From: Deltaproteobacteria bacterium
GTDB taxonomy: Bacteria; Desulfobacterota; Desulfuromonadia; Desulfuromonadales; Geothermobacteraceae
Assembly (NCBI GenBank): GCA_003695205.1
Contig: RFIO01000240.1
Location: 1-17,603, forward strand
Direction of reading: 5' to 3'
Length of the DNA stretch: 17,603 nt
Within the stretch, counting starts at the first letter, position 1; each line of letters begins with the position of its first letter. The translations under genes and the position numbers were made by a program. Positions 1-5,497 of this stretch are shown here, in pieces. The notes below the pieces were generated by a model that saw only the letters and a program-made list of their open reading frames with translations, had not been told where the DNA came from and ran no database searches.

Positions 1-438
1 GACTCCCGACCGGCCGCCACCACGGCGGCACCCGTTGCGCCGACTTCTCCTGCCGCCGGAATTCGGCCGCCGGGCCAACCTGAAAAGACCGTTGAGCCCT
101 CGACAAAACCGGTTCCCGCTGAGGGTGTTCGAACCCAGGCAGCCAGGCCGGTATCGAAACCTGTTGAGAAACCGGCACCCGTCAAAAAGAGAGAAGCGAC
201 CAGGCCCGAGGTCCTGACGCCCGAGCAGTTGCCTCCCGGTCTGCGCGACCAGGCCTATCGGCTGAGCCTGACCCTGCACTATTTCGCCGCCGACCCGGCC
301 CGGCGTCTGGTGCGTCTAGAGGGGCGCATGCTGCATGAAGGGGAAAGCCTGGCGGACGGGCTGCGGGTAGTCCGCATCGAACGATCAGGCGTGGTGCTGG
401 CGAAGGACGGCTACCGGTTCCGTCTGAACAAACCCTGA
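1..438 (+). CDS. gspB: GspB-like type II secretion assembly protein, C-terminal part (5' truncated by window edge)
   Basis: The frame starting at base 1 is open from the window edge to a TGA at 436-438, giving the last 145 residues of a longer protein. The first ~75 residues are rich in Pro, Ala, Lys and Glu (repeated K-P and E-K-P), as in a periplasm-spanning linker. The last ~68 residues match the GspB C-terminal domain pattern: a Leu-rich strand, then HYFAADPARRLVRL, HEGE, LADGLRV and a closing GYRFRL. In this family the N-terminal part is cytoplasmic or membrane-anchored and the protein works with GspA or the GspC/D secretin system in type II secretion. The start, membrane segment and upstream gsp genes lie outside the window. 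Its stop abuts the stop of the convergent bioD with no base between, and no terminator is visible there. The domain call is by pattern recognition only. Confidence 0.72.
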   Translation, partial: DSRPAATTAAPVAPTSPAAGIRPPGQPEKTVEPSTKPVPAEGVRTQAARPVSKPVEKPAPVKKREATRPEVLTPEQLPPGLRDQAYRLSLTLHYFAADPARRLVRLEGRMLHEGESLADGLRVVRIERSGVVLAKDGYRFRLNKP

Positions 439-1155
439 TCAGAGGCCCAGGGCGCCTGTCAGCCAGGGAAGGGACGGGGAGTTTTCGAGGGCATCGGCGA
501 GCAGGTCGATGCCCTTTGGTATGTCGGTCTCTACCTGCGGCAGGGTTGCCAGCAGGGGCGCGGAGGCGAGGGAAGCGATGGCGTGGGGCGCGTTGGCCTC
601 GGCCTCGCTGGGCGCTTCTGGCATGCCGTTGATGATGATCCCGGCCAGGTCCAGGTCCATCTGCCGGGCGGCAAAGCTGGTCAGCAGGGTGTGGTTGATG
701 GTGCCGAGGCCAGCCCGGGCGACCACAAGCAGCGGCAGGTCGATCTGCCGTGCCAGGTCAGCGATCAGCAGGCCGCCACACAGGGGAACCATCAGTCCGC
801 CCGCCCCCTCGACGATGACGAAGTCGGCCTGCTCCGCCAGGCTGTCAATCGCCTCGACCATGCGGTTCAGGTCGAGCCTGACATCATCGATACGGGCCGC
901 CTGGTCCGGGGCCAGAGGTCGGGTCAGTCGATAGGGCGCCACCTGTTCCAGGGGCCAGTCGCGGCCGCAGGCTTCCAGCAGCAGGCGGGCGTCCGGGCCG
1001 GGCAGGGAGATGTCCTCAACCCCGGTTTCGACCGGCTTGCAGACGGCGACCCCGAGCCCGCGCAGGGACAGAAACCTTGCCAGGGAGGCCGCAACCCAGG
1101 TCTTGCCGACCCCGGTATCCGTGCCGGTAACGAAGACTCCCCGCCGTTTACTCAC
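439..1155 (-). CDS. bioD: Dethiobiotin synthetase (ATP-dependent)
   Basis: BioD closes the ureido ring of biotin: 7,8-diaminopelargonate + CO2 + ATP gives dethiobiotin, in the cytoplasm. The 238-residue protein has the BioD P-loop GTDTGVGKT at residues 11-19, the substrate-site Lys in CKPVETG (K40) and the second signature EGAGG at 116-120. Length is normal for the family. I chose the GTG start at 1155 because it puts the P-loop at the usual distance from the N-terminus, has a run of G (rc of 1161-1165) as ribosome-binding site, and overlaps the upstream bioB stop by 8 bases (GTGAGTAA). An ATG at 1182 in the same frame would add nine residues and a 35-base overlap, so it is less likely. The gene is second in a two-gene operon with bioB and would be repressed with it through the BirA site upstream of bioB. 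Confidence 0.93.
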   Translation of the reverse strand: MSKRRGVFVTGTDTGVGKTWVAASLARFLSLRGLGVAVCKPVETGVEDISLPGPDARLLLEACGRDWPLEQVAPYRLTRPLAPDQAARIDDVRLDLNRMVEAIDSLAEQADFVIVEGAGGLMVPLCGGLLIADLARQIDLPLLVVARAGLGTINHTLLTSFAARQMDLDLAGIIINGMPEAPSEAEANAPHAIASLASAPLLATLPQVETDIPKGIDLLADALENSPSLPWLTGALGL

Positions 1156-2146
1156 AGCACCCCCCGACGCGCACCTCGGCATCCCGGAACATCTGCAGGT
1201 CCATCTCCCGGTCCCGGCCGGTCGTGGTCAGGTAATTGCCGACCATGGTACCGCTGGCGCCGGCGGCAAAGATCCACGACTGGAAATCGCGCAGATTAGG
1301 TTCCCGGCCGCCGCAGACGGCGATTTTGGTGTTCGGCATCAGATAACGCAGCATGACCAGGATGCGCAGGCAATCGAGCGGGGCCAGGTCGTTACGCCCT
1401 TCCATCGGTGTGCCGGCCACGGGGTTGAGGAAGTTGACCGGTACCGAATCGACCTCAAGCTCGCGCAGGGTCAGACCGAGCTCGTAGCGCTGCTCCAGGT
1501 TCTCGCCCAGGCCGAAGATGCCTCCGCAGCAGACCTTCATGCCGGCCTTTTTGGCGACGCGCACGGTCTCGACATCCTCCTCGTAGTCGTGGGTGGTGCA
1601 GATGTTCGGAAAGAAGCTGCGCCCTGTCTCCAGGTTATGGTGATAGGTAACGCAACCGGCCTCGGCCAGGTCCCGGGCGCGTTCTTCGGTGAGGATTCCC
1701 AGCGACGCCGAAGGATCGATCGGCGTCTCCTCGCGGATGCGTCGAATGGCGTCGAAGATAACCTGCCACTCCGCGTCCGTGCGGATGCGGGTACCGGAGG
1801 TGACGATTCCGTAGCAGTGGGACCCCTCTTCGGCAGCCTGCCGTGCGCCGGCAACGATATCGTCGACGCCCTTCAGGTCATAGACCGGCGCGCTGGTGTC
1901 GTGGTGGGCCGACTGGGCGCAGAAGGCGCAGTTTTCAGGGCACCGGCCCGATTTGGCGTTAATGATCGAACAGAGTTCGACGGTGTCGGCGAAACTCTGT
2001 TCCCGCAGCCAGTGGGCGCCGGCGATTGCCAGGGTCAGGTCGCTGCCGCGGGCTGTAAGAATCTGCAAGGCTTCATCGCGGTCGAGCGTAGCGCCATCGG
2101 CGCAGCGTTGCGCCAGGGCAAGAAAGTGGGTCGCGGGCAATGTCAT
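1148..2146 (-). CDS. bioB: Biotin synthase (radical SAM); possible type II variant
   Basis: BioB inserts sulfur into dethiobiotin to make biotin, the last step of the pathway. The 332-residue protein carries the radical-SAM cluster motif CPENCAFC (C69, C73, C76), YHHNLETG at ~168-175 and KVCCGGIFGLGE at ~204-215. The start is the ATG at 2146, preceded by GGAGG. By hand alignment to E. coli BioB, the auxiliary [2Fe-2S] ligands C97 and C188 correspond to C111 and C206. The C128 position is Ser146 and the Arg260 position is Ala276. Extra cysteines occur at 165, 183, 207 and 278, and the protein ends GGCCE. This departs from the classical aerobic enzyme and may mean another auxiliary cluster (see findings). 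Function as biotin synthase is secure from the family motifs, the bioD partner and the BirA operator. Confidence 0.95.
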   Translation of the reverse strand: MTLPATHFLALAQRCADGATLDRDEALQILTARGSDLTLAIAGAHWLREQSFADTVELCSIINAKSGRCPENCAFCAQSAHHDTSAPVYDLKGVDDIVAGARQAAEEGSHCYGIVTSGTRIRTDAEWQVIFDAIRRIREETPIDPSASLGILTEERARDLAEAGCVTYHHNLETGRSFFPNICTTHDYEEDVETVRVAKKAGMKVCCGGIFGLGENLEQRYELGLTLRELEVDSVPVNFLNPVAGTPMEGRNDLAPLDCLRILVMLRYLMPNTKIAVCGGREPNLRDFQSWIFAAGASGTMVGNYLTTTGRDREMDLQMFRDAEVRVGGCCE

Positions 2147-2173
2147 GGCGTTCCTCCGGATTCTGGTGCGTGG

Positions 2174-2202
2174 AGGATAGAGATTTGCCGGTCAATTGTC
2201 AA
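2174..2202 (-). promoter_or_regulatory. bioBD sigma-70 promoter
   Basis: Read on the minus strand there is a consensus -35 TTGACA (2202-2197), a 17-base spacer and a -10 TATCCT (2179-2174, 4/6). Transcription would begin near 2167, about 20 bases before the bioB ATG and just ahead of its GGAGG. The -35 box lies within the proximal half of the BirA operator, so bound BirA should block polymerase. Confidence 0.7.
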
Positions 2203-2227
2203 CCTGGCGTTGGCTTGAGGTTTACAA
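2196..2227. promoter_or_regulatory. BirA (biotin repressor) operator
   Basis: Two 9-base half-sites, TTGTCAACC at 2196-2204 and GGTTTACAA at 2219-2227, form an inverted repeat with a 14-base spacer and one mismatch. This matches the known BirA operator pattern TTGTAAACC-N14/16-GGTTTACAA. It overlaps the -35 box of bioBD. In known systems BirA charged with biotinyl-AMP dimerises on such a site when biotin is plentiful and represses the operon. The birA gene is not in the window. Confidence 0.88.
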
Positions 2228-2283
2228 TCGTCCCGACCGACTTAATTGCATACCATTTGTGCTATGTCGTCTCTCACATCATA

Positions 2284-2313
2284 TTGACAGACGCCGGTGC
2301 GTGGTGCTAGAAC
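2284..2313 (+). promoter_or_regulatory. Candidate sigma-70 promoter for the XRE-cupin genes
   Basis: TTGACA at 2284-2289, an 18-base spacer and TAGAAC (4/6) at 2308-2313. A start near 2320 would give a leader of ~25 bases before the ATG at 2345. It diverges from the bioBD promoter, and its -35 lies 56 bases beyond the edge of the BirA operator, so direct BirA control of this side is doubtful. Confidence 0.5.
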
Positions 2314-2344
2314 ACAATCTCATTTTTGCAATGGGGTTGTTCAC

Positions 2345-2944
2345 ATGGTGAAAAAGCTGATCGGCAAGAAGCTCAAGGCCACGCGGCTGAAGAATGACAT
2401 GACCATTCAGGAGCTTGCCGCCGCCTCGCGCGTTTCCTCGAACATGATTTCACGAATCGAACGCGGGTTGACCATCCCCTCGGTCGAAATCCTGGTCAAG
2501 CTCGCCGGAGCCTTTGGCATGAGCATCAACTATTTCGTCGAGGAGGCCGAGAGCGGGTCGACCGTTATCCACACGCGCAAAGGGGAGGGGGAGCCAATCT
2601 TCTTCTTCGAGGACAAACACCAGATCACCAGCCTGACCCAGGGGTTGCGCGACCCCGGCTTCGCCGTGTTCTACGACACCCTGGAGGCTGGCTGTGACAG
2701 CGGAGCCGGCGGCATGGTCCATACGGGCGAGGAGTTTGCCCTGGTGATCAGGGGACGGATGGAGTTTGTCATCGAAAACGACAGCTACCTGCTCGAAGAA
2801 GGTGACTCAATCGTTTTCAAGGCGTCCCTGCCGCACCGCTGGAAGAACCTCAACGACGGACAGACCCTGGTTCTCTGGGTCGTTTCTCCGGCCCCCGACG
2901 TGACCCAACCCGCCAGACCGACCGGCATCATGGTCGACGCCTGA
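2345..2944 (+). CDS. XRE-family regulator with C-terminal cupin domain (copy 1)
   Basis: A 199-residue two-domain regulator. Residues ~5-62 form an XRE/Cro helix-turn-helix (MTIQELAAASRVSSNMISRIERG, recognition helix around SSNMISRIE; the full domain ends near NYFVEE). Residues ~105-190 are a cupin barrel with the HTGEE and GDSIVFKASLPHRW motifs. This architecture binds a small ligand or metal in the cupin and controls nearby catabolic or amino-acid genes. The ligand is not known here. The ATG at 2345 starts the protein at MVKKLIGKK, as in copy 2; an in-frame GTG at 2297 would add an unrelated tail. The ribosome-binding site is weak (TGGGGT). The downstream gene is a paralogue whose HTH is almost identical while the cupin has diverged. 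Target genes are unknown; autoregulation is plausible. Confidence 0.85.
   Translation: MVKKLIGKKLKATRLKNDMTIQELAAASRVSSNMISRIERGLTIPSVEILVKLAGAFGMSINYFVEEAESGSTVIHTRKGEGEPIFFFEDKHQITSLTQGLRDPGFAVFYDTLEAGCDSGAGGMVHTGEEFALVIRGRMEFVIENDSYLLEEGDSIVFKASLPHRWKNLNDGQTLVLWVVSPAPDVTQPARPTGIMVDA
2459..2490 (+). repeat. 32-base identical repeat shared by the two XRE genes (copy in first gene)
   Basis: The 32 bases here, coding for the end of the recognition helix and the start of the next helix (ERGLTIPSVEI), are identical to 3084-3115 in the second XRE gene. Shorter identical runs lie at 2361-2381/2986-3006 (21 bases), and there are 17-base runs around the AACATGATTTC and ACATGACCATTC segments. They are remnants of a tandem duplication or of gene conversion. 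Confidence 0.8.
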
Positions 2945-2966
2945 TCCGGCAGACAGAATTCTAGCC

Positions 2967-3533
2967 ATGAAAATCAAGAAAATCGTCGGCAAGAAGCTCA
3001 AGGCCATTCGCCTCAAGTCGGACATGACCATTCAGGAACTGGCCGAGGCATCCAAGGTGTCCTCGAACATGATTTCCCGCATTGAACGCGGGTTGACCAT
3101 CCCCTCGGTCGAAATACTCATGAAGCTGGCCAAGGTCTTCGACAAAAGCATCAATTACTTTGTCGAGGAAGTCACTACCACCCACGAAATCGTGCACAGC
3201 CATCCTGGCGAGCGGGACACGACGGTCTACGAGGACTCGCGCAACATGCTGACCGAGTCGCTGACTTCGGGACTGCGTGATCCCCAGTTCACCTCGTTTA
3301 TCTGCACCATTCCAAGGGGCGGCAAGAGCGGTGATCGGCAGATGTATCATCCCGGAGATGAACTGATCTATCTGATCGAAGGCCGGCTCCAGGTCACCAT
3401 CGGACGGGAGGTCTTCCTGCTCAACCCGGGCGACAGCCTCAGCTTCAAGTCGCACCTGCCGCACCGCTGGATCAATGTCGGCGATTCGGAAGCCAAGGTG
3501 ATCTGGACCCTGTCACCCTTCACCACCATCTGA
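2967..3533 (+). CDS. XRE-family regulator with C-terminal cupin domain (copy 2)
   Basis: A 188-residue paralogue of the preceding gene, 22 bases downstream and probably in the same transcript. The HTH (residues ~4-62; KVSSNMISRIERGLTIPSVE) differs from copy 1 at only about a dozen positions, with the recognition helix unchanged. The cupin half (~95-185; YHPGDEL, then NPGDSLSFKSHLPHRW) keeps the fold motifs but differs widely elsewhere. The same operator should therefore be recognised by both, with different ligand input. The ATG at 2967 has no clear Shine-Dalgarno in the 22-base gap, suggesting coupled or weak translation. I cannot name the regulon; bioBD, the downstream TPR gene, or the genes' own promoter are possible targets. 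Confidence 0.85.
   Translation: MKIKKIVGKKLKAIRLKSDMTIQELAEASKVSSNMISRIERGLTIPSVEILMKLAKVFDKSINYFVEEVTTTHEIVHSHPGERDTTVYEDSRNMLTESLTSGLRDPQFTSFICTIPRGGKSGDRQMYHPGDELIYLIEGRLQVTIGREVFLLNPGDSLSFKSHLPHRWINVGDSEAKVIWTLSPFTTI
3084..3115 (+). repeat. 32-base identical repeat shared by the two XRE genes (copy in second gene)
   Basis: Second copy of the 32-base identity described at 2459-2490, 625 bases downstream. It sits in the same codon frame and encodes the same residues. Confidence 0.8.
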
Positions 3534-3562
3534 GGCGGAACTGCCGCCACAACGGAAACGAT

Positions 3563-4789
3563 ATGGCTTTTCTGAAAAAGATTTTCGGTTCGAAAAGTCC
3601 TCTGGATCAGGCCCGGAGGCTTTTCGAACAGGGGGAGTACGTACGTCTGCTGCAGTATGTGGAGCAGCAGCGGATCGACGATGCCGATCTGGCACCCATG
3701 GTCGATCAGGCGCGCAAGACCCTGCAGGAACGCAACCTCGAGGAAGCCAGGTTGCGGCTGAGCCAGGGAGACCGCAAGACCGCCCGCGAGCATCTGGAAC
3801 TGGCCGCCCGGTTTGGCGCCGATGCCGAAGAACTGGCCGCCGTCGATCAGGAATTTATCGGCGAAGCGCCAGATGCGCCTTCCGCACCGCAGTCCTGCAC
3901 GAGTTGCGGCGGTGGTGAAGTGCCGGTGGAGGCCGAGGCGGCTACCGAAAACCTGAGTGAACAGGACGCCCTTGAACTGCTGCTGGCCGGCATGCCTGAG
4001 GATCTCGCCGACCGCTACCGGAAAAAATCACCGCAATTCATTCAGGCGCTGCTCGTCTCCGGCCAGGGGGACGACGCAAAGGCCTGCGCGCTGTTGCAGC
4101 AGTGTCCCGAGCCGGATCGCGACGCCCTGTATGACTTTGAACTGGCTGCGGCCCTGTGTCGGTGCGGTCAGCCGCGCGAAGGGGTCGAGGCACTGGAACG
4201 CTGTCTTTCAGCCCTTCCGAGCCACGCGCAGGCCTGGGAACTGGCCGCCGACCTGTACCTGCGGGGAGTTGAAATCAAGGATTTCGAAGAGCGGCTGGAA
4301 GGCCTTGCTGCGCGTGCCGAAACGGCCGGTTTCGCCAACCTGCTGCTTTGTCGGGTGGCCTGGCAGAAAGGGCAGAAGGACCGGGCACTGGAAAGGGGAG
4401 AAATGTGCCTGGCTGCGGGCATCAACGACCCCGAGGTGATTCAGGTTGTCGCCCTGTGCCTTGAACAACGCGGTGATATTGATCGCGCCGAAGCCCTGCT
4501 TGCTGCCCTTCCGGGTGGTGGTTGCGGCGGAGGTCCTCATCCGATGCTCGCGGAATTCTGGCTTCGCCAGGGGCGCCAGTTGGACAAGGCGCTTGAAAGC
4601 TTCAAGGCCATGGCCCGACAGGATCGCAGCAATCCCCTCTGGCAGCTGCGCATGGCGGAAACCTACCTGGCCAGGGGCTGGACAGGTGAGGCGCTCCGTG
4701 TCGTCGAGGCGCTGGAATCCGTATCTGAACTGCCCGATGCGTTTCGGTCGGCCCTGGCCGAATTGCGTCAACGCATGGCGCAGGAGTAA
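3563..4789 (+). CDS. TPR-like repeat protein with a CxxC-GGG insert, function unknown
   Basis: A 408-residue soluble protein with no signal peptide or membrane segment. From ~140 onward it is built of paired helices rich in Ala, Leu and Glu that read as tetratricopeptide-like repeats (for example LYDFELAAALCRCGQPREGV, and DKALESFKAMARQDRSNPLW near 341-360). The N-terminal ~95 residues form another helical pair region beginning MAFLKKIFGSKSP. A linker at ~101-130 carries CTSCGGG (C112, C115), and a second Gly/Cys run, GGGCGGG, lies at ~318-324. Such repeats normally scaffold protein contacts. The two cysteine sites could bind metal or be redox-active, which is inference. It starts 29 bases after the second XRE gene with a modest GGAA site and is likely the last gene of that operon; no terminator is visible after it. 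Confidence 0.7.
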   Translation: MAFLKKIFGSKSPLDQARRLFEQGEYVRLLQYVEQQRIDDADLAPMVDQARKTLQERNLEEARLRLSQGDRKTAREHLELAARFGADAEELAAVDQEFIGEAPDAPSAPQSCTSCGGGEVPVEAEAATENLSEQDALELLLAGMPEDLADRYRKKSPQFIQALLVSGQGDDAKACALLQQCPEPDRDALYDFELAAALCRCGQPREGVEALERCLSALPSHAQAWELAADLYLRGVEIKDFEERLEGLAARAETAGFANLLLCRVAWQKGQKDRALERGEMCLAAGINDPEVIQVVALCLEQRGDIDRAEALLAALPGGGCGGGPHPMLAEFWLRQGRQLDKALESFKAMARQDRSNPLWQLRMAETYLARGWTGEALRVVEALESVSELPDAFRSALAELRQRMAQE

Positions 4790-4807
4790 AAATTACGTAT
4801 CGATCGG

Positions 4808-4835
4808 TTGACATGGTCCTGCCGGGTTGTATATT
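4808..4835 (+). promoter_or_regulatory. Sigma-70 promoter of the HU/IHF-family gene
   Basis: TTGACA at 4808-4813, a 16-base spacer and TATATT (5/6) at 4830-4835. Transcription would start near 4842 and leave an ~80-base leader before the ATG at 4923. This is among the best promoter matches in the window, fitting a highly expressed nucleoid protein. Confidence 0.75.
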
Positions 4836-4875
4836 TCTATCAGTAAATTCAGGGCAATAGAGGCCCACAGCTCCA

Positions 4876-4915
4876 GGGTGCCGCGCACCCGCCTCGATTC
4901 CCGACCCGAACGAGG
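4876..4915 (+). promoter_or_regulatory. Two stem-loops in the leader of the HU/IHF-family gene, the second covering the Shine-Dalgarno
   Basis: The first hairpin is GGGTGC (4876-4881), loop of 3, GCACCC (4885-4890). The second is CCTCG-A-TTC (4892-4900) pairing with GAACGAGG (4908-4915), an 8-bp stem with one bulged A (4897) and a 7-base loop. The second 3' arm contains the first part of the GAGGAGG ribosome-binding site, so folding would limit initiation. A regulatory role is inferred from structure only. Confidence 0.5.
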
Positions 4916-4922
4916 AGGACTC

Positions 4923-5210
4923 ATGAACAAATCGGAACTGATCGAGGCCCTGGCCGATGCCAAGAGCCTGACCTACAAGCGCTCCGAGGAGATTATCAAC
5001 CTGATTTTCGACTCCATGTCGCAGACCCTCGTCGATGGAGGCCGAATCGAGATCCGTGGCTTCGGTTCCTTCGTGGTCAAGGACTACAAGGCCTACATGG
5101 GCCGCAATCCGAAAACGGGTGAGGTCATTCAGGTCAAACCGAAGAAGCTCCCGTTCTTCAAGGTCGGCAAGGAGTTGCGTGAGCGGGTCAACGACGGGCG
5201 CGACTATTGA
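4923..5210 (+). CDS. ihfB: HU/IHF-family DNA-bending protein, IHF-beta-like
   Basis: A 95-residue protein of the HU/IHF family, which bends DNA as dimers to shape the nucleoid and assist promoters and recombination. It has the family helices at residues 1-37, IRGFGSF at 44-50 and the beta-arm signature GRNPKTGE at 60-67, whose Pro64 intercalates in the minor groove. The wording IEIRGFGSF with a Tyr-rich approach (KDYKAY) is closer to IHF-beta than to HU, but the exact subunit cannot be decided without comparison. The ATG at 4923 follows a strong GAGGAGG. It is transcribed alone, with a promoter at 4808-4835 and a terminator at 5245-5269. The leader contains two hairpins that may tune translation. 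If it is IHF-beta, its alpha partner (usually beside pheT) is elsewhere. Confidence 0.9.
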   Translation: MNKSELIEALADAKSLTYKRSEEIINLIFDSMSQTLVDGGRIEIRGFGSFVVKDYKAYMGRNPKTGEVIQVKPKKLPFFKVGKELRERVNDGRDY

Positions 5211-5243
5211 CCGCCCGAAATGATCAAGCCATATGACGCACAA

Positions 5244-5269
5244 GGGCCGGGGTTTCCCGGCCTTTTTTT
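5244..5269 (+). terminator. Rho-independent terminator after the HU/IHF-family gene
   Basis: A perfect 7-bp stem GGCCGGG (5245-5251) / CCCGGCC (5256-5262) with a 4-base loop is followed directly by seven T (5263-5269). It lies 34 bases after the stop codon. This is a canonical intrinsic terminator. Confidence 0.93.
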
Positions 5270-5302
5270 ATGCGTGGTGGACGACTGATGTTTCATTTGC
5301 CC

Positions 5303-5461
5303 GAAGCGCGGCTTCAACAGGCCGCCGAAACTCTCAGGTCGCCATCATGTTTTGCGGGAGAACACCCCGGAATTGTGATGGATTTTTCAAGTGCCGGGCC
5401 CGCTGTCTCCCAGTGGCCGACGGGCCGTTTTCGGACGGCAGCCAGTCGCCGTCCTTGGCAC
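5303..5461 (+). promoter_or_regulatory. Structured leader upstream of the gamma carbonic anhydrase gene, class unknown
   Basis: The 227 bases 5271-5497 have no supported gene but several foldable elements. These are: GCGGC (5308-5312)/GCCGC (5321-5325), competing with GAAGC/GCTTC (5303-5307/5311-5315); nested stems GGGAGA (5356-5361)/TCTCCC (5406-5411) around CCCGG (5366-5370)/CCGGG (5394-5398); a 7-bp stem GGACGGC (5433-5439)/GCCGTCC (5448-5454), competing with GCCGT (5425-5429)/ACGGC (5435-5439); and a long-range GTGCC (5391-5395)/GGCAC (5457-5461). Mutually exclusive pairings are typical of regulatory leaders, but I recognise no known riboswitch, and GC-rich DNA yields chance stems. Whether it is transcribed is unknown, as no convincing sigma-70 promoter was found upstream. 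Confidence 0.35.
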
Positions 5462-5471
5462 AGTCCTTGAT
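5456..5471 (+). promoter_or_regulatory. Weak sigma-54 (-24/-12) promoter candidate
   Basis: TGGCAC (5456-5461), five bases, TTGA (5467-5470) matches the sigma-54 consensus TGGCAC-N5-TTGC except for the last base, C to A at the usually invariant -12 position. It would start transcription near 5482, before the GGGAG site and the ATG at 5498. The mismatch at -12 makes this doubtful. Confidence 0.25.
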
Positions 5472-5497
5472 TGCGGTGAGTAACCGGGAGAGTGTAA

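Noticed and set aside
35..217. Frame-2 open frame at the left edge rich in Arg and Pro
   Set aside because: The frame from base 1 is open through the same stretch and continues into the recognisable GspB domain. The frame-2 translation is a shadow.
583..2218. Long plus-strand open frames (up to 402 codons) opposite bioD and bioB
   Set aside because: They lie antisense to genes with complete family motifs and show low-complexity, Gly/Arg/Asp-rich composition, typical of shadows in GC-rich DNA.
2239..2268. CATA/TATG imperfect palindrome between the divergent promoters
   Set aside because: The arms are only four bases and no second copy was seen near the XRE genes, so it is too weak to call an operator.
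5324..5345. GAAACTCTCAGG string resembling the 3' core of the glycine riboswitch
   Set aside because: The matching GAGAG strand upstream and the following AAAAGGAC segment are missing, and the next gene is not a glycine-cleavage or transport gene. I keep the region as an unclassified structured leader.
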